Shown here in pieces: positions 54,811 to 64,000 of a DNA stretch of 64,000 bases (the first letter of the stretch is position 1; each line of letters opens with the position of its first letter). The position numbers and the translations under genes are program-made. Source of the stretch: Poa pratensis. Lineage: Eukaryota; Streptophyta; Magnoliopsida; Poales; Poaceae. Below the pieces are notes generated by a model that did not search any database, was not told the origin of the DNA, and saw only the letters and a list, made by a program, of their open reading frames with translations. Location: positions 23,144,431 to 23,208,430 of the forward strand of contig CAMZMU010000048.1 of NCBI GenBank assembly GCA_947311845.1, read 5' to 3'.

Positions 54811-55307
54811 TTATGAGCACCTATGTACGAAACCAAAAAAAATATGATATAGGATATAAGAGAGTTTTTCCCTTTACATTCTTTGTGACTGATGTTATGA
54901 GTACCTATGTACGAACCAAAAAAATATGATATAGGTCATAAAACGAACAAAATCCGTTTGTATCACCTGGTAATCTGGTTTTATCCTAATTACATTCATA
55001 TATTTCTAATTACTCTCTGTTGTGAGGATCAAAAAGGAACACCATGTCATTACCACATGGGACATGCGGTAAGCTATCCCAAAATACAAAAATGTTAAAC
55101 ATGGCATTAAAAATGTAGAAAAGTTGGGCATACATTGTGTAATTCTAAATATAAAACTATAATAATTGCCATGTGATTCTGTCGACTACGCACAAATACA
55201 GTTTTCCGCGATGTCGTGTAAATCATATTTTATCTATGCCGCCTCTAATATTCTAGAATGTCAGCTAACCATTTCCATTCAAAGGATATATTGCCATATA
55301 TACTACA
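54811..55307. other. AT-rich linker
   Basis: Contains a short direct repeat (ATGAGTACCTATGTACGAA...AAAAATATGATATAGG at 54814 and 54896). Nothing else recognised. Confidence 0.4.
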
Positions 55308-55625
55308 CTAGTTAATTGCCCGTGCGTTGCAACGGGGTATAATTTTTTTACATATGCTCTTAGAGATGAAGAAATACTTATTTTTCTACTTTATTATGCC
55401 AACACAATAATTACGATTACGTATTACAATTACATTAACTATGGCACCATCTTCTGCTTTTCGTTTCTTCCCCATGCCAACTCGACAATCATCTCTTATA
55501 GCTACATACCCTTGCACAGCCATGGAAAAGAAAGCACACACAAGTACACCAACTGAAAGATCGTTTTACTACACAACGGCACGCACTCTAGCTCAAAGGA
55601 CATTGCGATAAAATTGTGTTTTCTA

Positions 55626-55773
55626 CTCCCTTCCTTATTAAATACTATCTTAATAGAGATTACAATACGGAATACATTCGGAGCAAAATTAGTGAATCTA
55701 CACTCTAAAATTTGTCTATATACATCTGTTTTTGAAATAACTAAAACATATTGTAATATGGAATCGGAGGGAT
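55626..55773. mobile_element. Stowaway MITE
   Basis: Starts CTCCCTTCCTTATTAAATA after TA and ends GGAATCGGAGGGA near TTA; interior GGAGCAAAATTAGTGAATCTACACTC followed by TGTCTATATACATCTG is characteristic of Stowaways of wheat-group grasses. Right limit approximate. Confidence 0.75.
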
Positions 55774-57379
55774 TAATCTCTCAGATCGCCCTAATGCACA
55801 TGGTGGGTTTCTCTTACTCCAAACAATGTCTTCTCTGTTATGTCTCTAACTGTAGACTGTCCCTCTGGCTCTACCCTCTGGTGCACATGCTCATGTTGTT
55901 CACAATTCCTGAAAATTATTTAGGATATAAAAATGACATCCAATAAGGCAATCATTTGCAAAACTAAATTGATGTTGTACTGACTGTGGCCCAAAGGAAC
56001 TCTAGAAAATAAGGCATGGTCAATATACACACAACAACAACTAATTGTTGATCCAATTTACTTGGCACCATAAGCAATAGCTAAGAAATTCCACAGATGA
56101 ATCCATATGCGAAACGTTCGGTTAGAGGCACTATGTATGATATAAGTGTAGCATCGAACAAATGTTCCTTTAGTAGCGCAACTAAAATAATGCTAAGATT
56201 CTGATTTTTTAATTAAGTACTGTAAGGATAGAGTCCAGTCCTACGTATGCATCTACTAACATCTAACAAACTACCATTATCCAATTGACCAAATCTAGTA
56301 TGCCAGATAATATGTCAGGCATAAAACAAAAACATACATTAACTGGTATTTCACTCAAATAATGTCATCCAAGGCGTACTATGCACCAATTATCATTAAA
56401 AACTGTACCACAAACTAACATTGGAATATTCTTACCTTTGAACGTAAGGAGGAGCTTTAAAAAAAACTAAGGAGGCCCACCATGCTAATATCACATTCAT
56501 GCTATCCAAAAAAAAATTGCATAGATGGATCCTGTCAATAGTGAACACAAATTAATCGATCCAGAACATTGTCTTTCTATCTATATGTTACGGTAGTACT
56601 AATGGAATCCAAGAAAGTGAGTTCTGGAATCCAAGAAAGTGAGTTCGTAATCAAATTATTATTATATCGGTCCTCTAAAAAATGGAACGCTAATGGACTA
56701 ATTCCCAATGCAATTTTGCAGACATTTTTTGGAAACAAATATTTGTGCTAAATTCGTTGTCATGTAATGCATAGTAATTTGCTTTGAAAATTTCTAAATA
56801 AACCTGTACCAGGGTCATATATTCAGCCATGTTGGATTTGTTCAGGCCGCATAGAATTGGACATGGTAGCATGTCAAGAAATTCAGTTTGTAAGCATGAA
56901 CCCATCAAAATGCCCACTCTGTGCTGGTGTGACTAAAATGATTGCATTGCACTGCTGCCATCAAATGAGCACCATTTGAGTGGTTGAAACCAGCCAAAAT
57001 TGCTAGTCTATCCTGCCTTATTGTTTATGGATCATGACCACTTATTATAGACCACAATGACACTATGGAATATGCAAACTGCTTATTTCCTGGATTATTG
57101 TTTTCCATACTTTAAACCACTAACCTTGTGTACCAATTAGCAGTTTAAAAATCAGCTTAACTCGGTACTTCTGTATGTTGACAATATCATACGGTACTAC
57201 CGTAAATGATCTGATTACACTACAAGGTCAAACAATCGTGAAATAGTTACATCATACTGCTGGTATCATTTAGAAGTTGGCCGGCAATCTACGTTCAGTG
57301 ATCCAGACTTTGTCTTTACATGAAGAGACTACATGGACTTTTTTTTTGAATGTTTTCGTGTTTATGGGTGAAGGAAGGT

Positions 57380-57610
57380 TGAGGCTGGATTGAAGATTTA
57401 CAAGCCAGACATAATAATCAGAGTCGATCCCCTCATGCAACACATTCTCCTCTACAGGTACTCAAATGCAAGGTCTGCAGAACAGAGTAGTCTTCACGAC
57501 CGTCATCACCGAACCTCAACACTTTTGTTGTTTTTGAAAGTTCACCGTGGGGAGAAAGGCTCCCCACCTGAATATATATACGCATCAGCAGGTTTACAGA
57601 TTCACGCGCG
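57380..57610 (-). repeat. Possible retroposon tail inside Helitron
   Basis: Minus strand ...TATATATTCAGGTGGGGAGCC then TTTCTCCCCACGGTG forms a hairpin resembling the other retroposon tails in this window. Weak evidence, no TSD. Confidence 0.3.
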
Positions 57611-58107
57611 GCGTGAAGCGAGGAATTGATACCACAGGTCGGTGTTTTCTATTTGAACTCCTACACCGGTTAGCCCAGAGAGAGAGACCTGACATGTACA
57701 TTTGAGATCGTTACAAATTCATTTTGGTGGATTGCTCCGAAAACTTTAGCATTTCTATAGTCCTAAATCGTGTGTTTGGTCTTCCCATACAACCATCATT
57801 CTGTCGTCTTGTTCTTGTTAAGGTATATACCACTTAGTTAACCTTAGGACTGCTGTTTCTATGCCCAATTTCAAATTTTGTATAGGATCTTCCAAAGCAC
57901 AGTGGTTCACTTCCAGTATTTATATTTGATCCTCGTTTATTCATTAACCGTCAAGTTTTGCGTAACCAAAAATTAAAGCATTCTTGAATTGGACCAAGTT
58001 TCTATGCCCAATTGGTTTCAAAGAGCATCGACTCTGAATGTGCAGGCTATAGGCATGCAGTCAAATAAAAATAAACATAGACCAGAAGCAAAGGGCTATA
58101 TTACCTG

Positions 58108-58250
58108 ATAGTAGGATCATTTCTTAAGCTTTCTGAAGACTCAGGTTGTCTTGAGCTTCCTGCTCTTTCCTGTGGTTGTGAAGCTGTATGCCCAGTAGAT
58201 GACGCCCTTTGAGTGCTTGAAGGCTCTAAACTATCATCTTCTACAAGCTA
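58108..58250 (-). pseudogene. Captured exon in Helitron
   Basis: On the minus strand, after an AG acceptor (GAATAG), an open exon reads LVEDDSLEPSSTQRASSTG then HTASQPQERAGSSRQPESS and ESLRNDPTI, followed by a GT donor (CAG then GTAATA). Clean borders and coding-like content show it was an internal exon of a Ser/Gln-rich protein. Donor gene not recognised. Confidence 0.45.
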
Positions 58251-58934
58251 TTCAATAACAGCTCATCTGAAACAAATCAACACAAAAATCAGCTGGAAGT
58301 GTGCACAGCTGAACTGGAAGCAACAGAAAGCAGTAACATGAAGTTGAGTTAGAAAAAATAAGGAAGCCAGACGTTAGAAAGCTATGGAACCTGAGCTCCG
58401 GATAAATCCATAGCATCTTTTTGGCTTTGTTCTTCAGAAAAATTTTGTAGCACAACAAACCTTCGTACCAGGCTACCAGCGTGGCACTAACATAATACGA
58501 GATGTATAGTATACTTACTGTGGCAAGAGATCTAGAGACAAAGATCTGTAAAAGAGTGGAGATAGACACAGAGCACTAACCTTGATTTTAATCACGTGAT
58601 ATACAATTAGTCCAGCACGCTTAACCATCACTGTCCTTTCCGCACTTGACCTGAGTTTAAGGATATTTTCATATAAATAGTGTTGTCCTCTAGTTAAATA
58701 AAGTAAGCAAGACCAGGGGAATTGATCTCGTACATAAAACTGAAGACACTTGTGTAACATGTGACAAAACTGAACTAACTTGATGGTTCTGATAGGTCTC
58801 GTACTTATAACTGAACTAACAGTGATAGTCCGACAAAACTGAACTGCAAAAATACCGTCACTTACAAATTTACTATGTGACAAAAATCCAGTCGAACACG
58901 AGAGAGTGAGGTTCTGATGGGTCTCGTCGCTTAC

Positions 58935-59330
58935 CTCTATTCCTGGAGCGTGAGGTGGACCTTGACGGCTCCATGGCCGGTGACGGCGCCATGGATGACG
59001 ACTCATTGGCTATCGGATCTGATATAGCCAGGCTATAAAGGCCACGCATGGGTGCTGCTTCCCTGCTCTTCCCCAGCGCATTCTGGCCGAGAGCACGACG
59101 ATCCCCATCACCGGGAGTGTCTGCTCGTGCTTGAATCTCAGCGTGAAGAGGGAGAAGCATAGCACAGCATGCGCGAGAGGTCGTCCGTGAACTCGAGACG
59201 CGGAGGATGGAGAGGTGGCGCAGCAACTGAGGGAGGAGGGTGGGCTTCTCCCCCTGGCCGGGGGCGGCGCCGAGGGCCACCGTCGTACCGCCTTGCTCGT
59301 ACCTGCGTGGCCGTCACGGGCTTCTTCGGT
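58935..59330 (-). pseudogene. Captured first-exon-like fragment in Helitron
   Basis: GC-rich minus-strand frame including LHAEIQARADTPGDGDRRAL, MRGLYSLAISDPIANESSS and MEPSRSTSRSRNRG, then a donor AG with GTAAGC at about 58935. No known domain. It may belong to the same donor gene as the exon at 58108-58250. Confidence 0.35.
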
Positions 59331-59775
59331 CGCTGGCGAGGTCCCCAGGAAGAGGGTCAATCGGGGGGCGATGGATTAGGCGTGTCATTAATGCTGATTG
59401 AGAGGGTGATTGATTGGTCGTGTAATTAAGGCTGATTAGGCGATTAATTACTGCTAAAAAACCGGTGACGAGGAGACGACGCGGAAAAAAATCCTTGTTG
59501 ATAACAGGACGGGGAGGCTTGACGAAGGAAACTTCGATTGGTCGAGAGAGACCACGGGTAGAAAGCAGCAGAGATAAGTCATGCGTACCGCTTCGGTAAC
59601 TTGGCGGTGGCAATCCGCGTAATATTCACATCCACGAAGATCCAACGGATAATATTATGAAGAGAGGCGAGTGGACGCTCCTGATGGTTCCATTGGTCCG
59701 CGGAGGGCAGAATCGGGAGGCAGAAAAATTCTGCCATGGGTTACACCATCACCAACTCCCATTTAATAGTAAAGA

Positions 59776-60402
59776 TAATACACTTTGGTGTGAGAAGATG
59801 TTTGTTATTTTTCTCTTACTTTATTAGGCCCAGTTTCAAAACAAAAAGGACAGCAAAGCAGAGCAAACCCCTAGACGTAGGGTTTGCCTCATCCCTTCCT
59901 ATCCACTACCTCCCCACTCCCTCGCCCATGCATGTTTCGTCACAACACCAGCGTGTCCATCATATTGCCTAGTACTCCTACCATCACATAATGTGAAACG
60001 TTTTGAAAAGCCAAAATAGCTTGCCAAAACATTTATATTATGCAACGGATGGAGTACTTGTTGATCGATTCCTTTCACTTTTGCCTCCTCGTCACTTGTG
60101 AGAACCCTCAATACAATAAATTCTTATTTCGTTTATTCCTCCTTGCACCCAATCTCCCTCGTCTTCTCGGACTCAGCTCCAGTTACTTTGTGTGTCAAAG
60201 TCACGGTTTTCAGCCATTGATCTCAGATCCAACGGATCAGATCGATCCAGATTCATGGATAAATTTGTCAAAGTATTCAGAAATATTTGAAAAAATTCCA
60301 GTAAATTGTAAATAGTTCGTTGTCCATTCTGATAAAGTTTGGATCCATTTTTTCTTTTTAGGGAATAGCGCCAGGCTTATATATTCCGAACGTTCGCTGG
60401 CT
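59776..60402. other. Upstream flank of eIF3c, with a Stowaway
   Basis: Aside from the MITE at 59975-60054 no gene or element is recognised. From about 60345 it aligns with 33270 onward, the start of the eIF3c duplication, with a 30-bp extra piece (GCGCCAGGCTTATATATTCC) in this copy. Confidence 0.4.
59975..60054. mobile_element. Stowaway MITE, 80 bp
   Basis: CTCCTACCATCACATAATG ... GCAACGGATGGAG between TA dinucleotides (59973-59974, 60055-60056). Ends and inner GTTTTG..CAAAAC are inverted copies; typical small Stowaway. Confidence 0.82.
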
Positions 60403-60419
60403 ACAAAATTCGAAAGAAG

Positions 60420-60560
60420 AGCATAGGCCCAGTTCCCCAGCCCATGTTACTCCAAATCCAAACACCCCACCGACAAACTCTGATCCAGCCTTTCAGGATG
60501 CGATCTTTACGGACTGCCCTATCTCTCTCTAATAAAAAACCCTAACCCTCGCCACCTTAA
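60420..60560 (+). promoter_or_regulatory. eIF3c promoter with site II and telo-box motifs
   Basis: AGGCCCAG (site II type) at about 60426 and AAAACCCTAACCC (telo-box) at about 60536-60548, near a CTCTCTCT stretch. Both motifs are common in promoters of plant translation genes. In the duplicate the telo-box reads AAACCTAA, one C short. Confidence 0.6.
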
Positions 60561-61079
60561 CCTCCAGCTCTCCCGCCGCGCCTCCGCCCTGCACGCCGGT
60601 GCTCCCTCGTCGCCTCCATCCTCCGCCGCCCAGGCACACGGCAGCGCTCGGCCACTCCGCCGCCCCACGCCTCCGTTCTCCGCTAGATCCGAGCCTACTG
60701 CGATCCACCGCCCCGACTCCAAGGCAAAGGTAATCGACCTGATCGATTCTTCCTCATAGTCATAGTTAGCATTGATTTGCATCCCTCCCGACGCCACCAG
60801 GCTCGTCGGGGACCAGCCCACCGCTGCGTGTCAACCCTAACCGCCGGCGATCGCCGCGTGGAATCCGTGGGATCCCGCCGACTCTAGGGCTTGTCGACGT
60901 GTCTTGTTTGGTTGCGCCTTTGCGCGTTCTGTCTCACGATTTTGCAGTTCAGTAGGATTATGTTTAGGTTATAGGTCTAGTTATCTGCTCATTGACACAA
61001 TGACACGAACTTACATCTTTGGTTGGCCCGTCTTGTTTAACTGCTTTTGATAATCTATTGTTTGTCTTGAGGTTGACTA

Positions 61080-61255
61080 GTCTGTCAGAGTTAAGTTCAT
61101 AAGCATTGGTTTACTTCTCTGTTGGTGTGGCATATACGTGTTCTGATGATATAGTATTGTCCTTCTGCCCGTCAGAGTTAAGTTCATAAGCATTGATTTA
61201 CTTCTCTGATGGTGTGGCATATACATGTTCTGATGAAATAGTATTGTCCTGCCAG
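61080..61255 (+). repeat. Tandem duplication in eIF3c intron 1
   Basis: A block of about 86 bp (GTCAGAGTTAAGTTCATAAGCATT...TAGTATTGTCC) occurs twice in succession; the duplicate locus has a single copy near 34035-34115. Confidence 0.8.
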
Positions 61256-61379
61256 CCTGGGTTCAAATATACTTTGTGTGCTTTCTTCTGTAGTTTGTTT
61301 TCATTAATAATTCTTTCTCAACTTGTAATTACTCTGCAGAGCTTTGAATCTGGTTGAAGGAAAAAAGCAAGCAACAACC

Positions 61380-64000
61380 ATGGAATCTCGTTTTTGGGGA
61401 CAGGTACTTGCTTTCTCACTTGTGCCAAGTCGCTGACTCCAGTTTTTGTTGCATACTTGCACTCTTGCAGTAATGTGTATAAACTCTGTCTTCGCCAAAT
61501 GCATTAATACGTTTTGTCTTTGTTCTATTATATCCAAACATCAGGGAGACAGTGACTCCGAGGAAGTGGAGGACATTGACTCAGAACAAGGGAGCGATAG
61601 TGAAAAATCAGAAGCTGGTGATGGGGAGCGTGGTGGTACCAAGAACCGCTATTTGAACAACCTGGAGAGTGATGATTCTGATACTGAGAACCACCGTGTC
61701 ATTCGCTCCTTGAAGGACAAGCACAATGATGAGATGACAGCTACTGCTGACAAGATGCGCAATGCAATCAAGATCAACGACTGGCTTAGCTTGCAAGAGA
61801 GTTTTGACAAGCTCAACAAGCAGCTTGAGAAGGTTGTCCGTGTGAATGAATCTGCCAAGATTCCAAATAGGTATATCACAACTCTTGTATTACTGGAAGA
61901 CTTCCTTGCTGAAGCTTTTGCAAACAAGGAAGCCAAGAACAAGATGAGCAGCAGCAACGGAAGGGCACTCAACGCGATGAAACAAAAACTTAAGAAGAAC
62001 AATAAGCAATATGAAGACCTGATCCAGAAGTGTAGAAAGACTCCAGAGAGTTTTGAAGATGATGTTGTAGGTAAGGAGCCTTCGGATAAGGAGGATAGTG
62101 ATAGTGAAGAAGAGGTTGTGGATCCTGAGTACCCAAGTAGTTCTGAATCAGAAGATCCAGGGAAAGATGATGATGAGGGTGAGGATGGAGGAGCCTGGGA
62201 AAAGAAGTTGAGCAAAAAAGATAAGATTATGGACAAGCAGTTCTTAAAAGCCCCGAGTGAGATTACTTGGGATATTGTTGATAAAAAGCTCAAGGAAATT
62301 GTGGCGTCGAGGGGTAAGAAGGGCACCGGGAGAGTTGAGCGCGTGGAGCAGCTAACCTTTTTGACTCGTGTGGCAAAAACACCTGCTCAGAAGCTTGAAA
62401 TTCTGTTTCATGTGATCTCTGCCCAGTTTGATGTCAACCCTAGTTTACTAGGTCATATGCCAACCAACGTGTGGAAGAAGTGTGTTGATAATATGCTTCT
62501 TGTGCTTGACATACTGCAACAGTATCCTAATATTGTAGTAGACACCTCAGTGGAGCCTGATGAGAAGGAAACTCAAAAGGGTGCTGACTACGATGGAACG
62601 ATCCACATGACGGGTGACCTTGTTGCGTTCCTGGAGAGAATTGACTCTGAATTTATCAAGAGTTTACAGTGCAGCGATCCATATACCAAAGATTACGTTC
62701 AGAGGCTCAGAGACGAACCCTTGTTTTTGGTGGTTGCACAGAATGTACAAGATTACCAGGAAAGGGTTGGGAACTATAAGGCTGCTGCAAAGGTTGCATT
62801 GCGTCGTGTTGAATTAGTCTACTACAAGCCTCAAGAAGTGTATGATGCAATGAGGAAACTGGCTGAGCAGGCGGAAGCTAGCATGGATGATGAAGATACT
62901 GAGGCAGGTGAGGAGCATGAAGCAGCTGATGACAATAGGGGTCCGCCACCTTTTGTTGTGATTCCAGAGGTTGTGCCTCGGAGGCCTACTTTCCCACAAA
63001 GCAACAGAGCTTTGATGGATAGTCTGATGTCTCTGATTTACAAGAATGGAGATGAAAGGACCAAAGCCCGAGCAATGCTGTGTCTCATTTATCACTATGC
63101 AATCTCTGATGATTTTTCAGTGGCTCGCGACTTGCTCTTAATGAGTCGTTTACAAGATGGGGTTCAACTTATGGACATATCAGGACAGATTTTATTCAAC
63201 CGGGTCATGGCCCAACTGGGGCTATGTGCTTTCAGGGCTGGTTTTATCGCTGAAGCTCATGGCTGCCTGTCTGAGTTATATTCAACTGGGAGAGTGAAAG
63301 AGTTGCTTGCGCAAGGAGTACAACAAAGCAGATACCATGAAAAAATTCCTGAACAGGTGAACTCCTCCCCGCCCCCAAACACATGCACACAAACACACAC
63401 TTCCGTTATCCTTGTTTGAGTAGCTGCACACTGGTCTGTATGTCGCTTAGTTAACTCTGATGTTTTATCACTGGTCTACACTGTATGCCATTTTCTCCAT
63501 GTTGAAGATTATCTCCTCTGATCCTAAATATTTCCAAGACTGATATATGGGCTTCAACTCATTGGTTTAGCTATAGGATTTAATTGATAAAGCTACGTAT
63601 TCATCTTCGTAGAACACTATGTACACATTTTTACACTGCAGTTGCTCTTATTATTGCAGGAAAGGCGTGAGAAGAGAAGAATGATGCCTTACCATATGCA
63701 TATAAACCTTGAACATTTGGAAGCCACACACTTGGTTTGTGCTATGTTAATTGAGGTCCCCAATATGGCTTCCAGTACTTTCGATAAGCGGAGGCCTATG
63801 AGCAAAACATTCCGCAGGCTTCTTGAAATGAGTGAGAGACAGACTTTTGTTGGTCCCCGGAAACTGTTCGGGATCATGTATTGGCTGCCACAAGAGCCCT
63901 CAAGAAGGGGGATCACGAGAAGGCTTTCAGTATCATCAGTTCACTCGATACCTGGAAGCTTTTGAGGAACAAGGATCATATTCTTGAGACGCTGAAGCTT
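61380..64000 (+). CDS. eIF3c: Eukaryotic translation initiation factor 3 subunit C, partial
   Basis: Core scaffold subunit of eIF3, cytosolic, joining the 40S subunit to other initiation factors. Leader exon ends at 60729; intron 60730-61339; exon with ATG 61380-61403 (MESRFWGQ); intron 61404-61544; large exon 61545-63356 ([10 protein letters not shown]... to HEKIPEQ); intron 63357-63659; next exon from 63660 ([18 protein letters not shown]...) past the edge. The N-terminus is acidic and Ser-rich (two DSDSE-type clusters), followed by the conserved [17 protein letters not shown] and helical repeat region; the PCI domain would lie beyond the window. At about 63853-63857 the expected frame needs one more C (GGTCCCCGG), so the visible frame goes wrong after SERQTFVGP while the correct sense ([23 protein letters not shown]) continues in the next frame. 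This is either a sequencing slip or a disabling mutation. Confidence 0.88.

Larger units (their letters stand above)
55308..59775 (-). mobile_element. 4.5-kb Helitron with gene fragments
   Basis: On the minus strand it starts at 59775 with TCTTTACTATTAAATGGGAG and ends at 55308 with CCCCGTTGCAACGCACGGGC then AATTAACTAG; the base before is A and after is T. The 3' hairpin and CTAG are typical. No Rep/helicase. Cargo includes exon-like pieces on the minus strand at about 58180-58250 and 58935-59200. A Stowaway MITE sits near its 3' end. Confidence 0.78.

Noticed and set aside
63501..63560. Stowaway remnant in the last eIF3c intron
   Set aside because: CTCCTCTGATCCTAAATATTT resembles a Stowaway end, but no second end was found.

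Overview
The window is plant nuclear DNA from a grass, most likely subfamily Pooideae (Triticeae, Poeae or Brachypodium type). Support: intronless, GC-rich L-type lectin receptor kinase genes; Stowaway MITEs of the form usual in cool-season grasses; CACTA subterminal palindromes built on TTTGCCGTGTG; grass-type Helitron ends; LTR retrotransposons with tRNA-Asp and tRNA-Met primer sites. There is no bacterial, organellar or CRISPR content. I had no database access, so the species is inference.

Host genes are few. Three L-type lectin receptor kinases (LecRKs) lie at 6840-8849 (-), 12428-14476 (+) and 20900-22945 (-). All are single-exon with intact signal peptide, lectin domain, membrane helix and kinase motifs. 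They look like a dispersed tandem cluster of cell-surface receptors, and an orphan copy of the third gene's promoter sits at about 27177-27540. The second gene family is eIF3c: a near full-length copy runs off the right edge (61380-64000), and a truncated, frameshifted duplicate sits 27 kb to its left (34242-35445).

The rest is mostly transposons, many datable by target-site duplications (TSDs) read directly. 1-1408: 3' end of a CACTA element. 1535-3407: MULE with perfect 9-bp TSD and a decayed MuDR-type transposase. About 3545-5495: long-TIR element with an 88-bp tandem repeat. 9595-9698: 104-bp Helitron. 9720-15350: degenerate tandem array with LecRK2 in it. 16317-20861: 4.5-kb Helitron with the same termini as the 104-bp one, carrying a broken PPR-DYW gene, a gypsy-type LTR plus gag fragment, and a 5S-rRNA-bearing Cassandra fragment. 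24917-26568: Harbinger-like element with a frameshifted ORF. 28703-30269 and 30884-32256: two Pack-MULE-like elements, the first holding a cytidine deaminase fragment. 36897-53247: Copia element whose gag is split by a non-autonomous LTR element (37860-48862), itself hit by a 4.8-kb solo-LTR-like insert (42570-47413). 53869-54810: Harbinger-like element. 55308-59775: another Helitron.

I did not find a convincing new biological system. The most useful observations are the nested insertion history, the gene-fragment captures (cytidine deaminase, PPR-DYW), the orphan LecRK promoter duplication, the eIF3c pair with single-C deletions, a 59-bp near-perfect palindrome, and a 37-bp retroposed tail with a 17-bp TSD inside the eIF3c duplicate. 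Coordinates of TSD-bounded elements are exact to the base; others are approximate.
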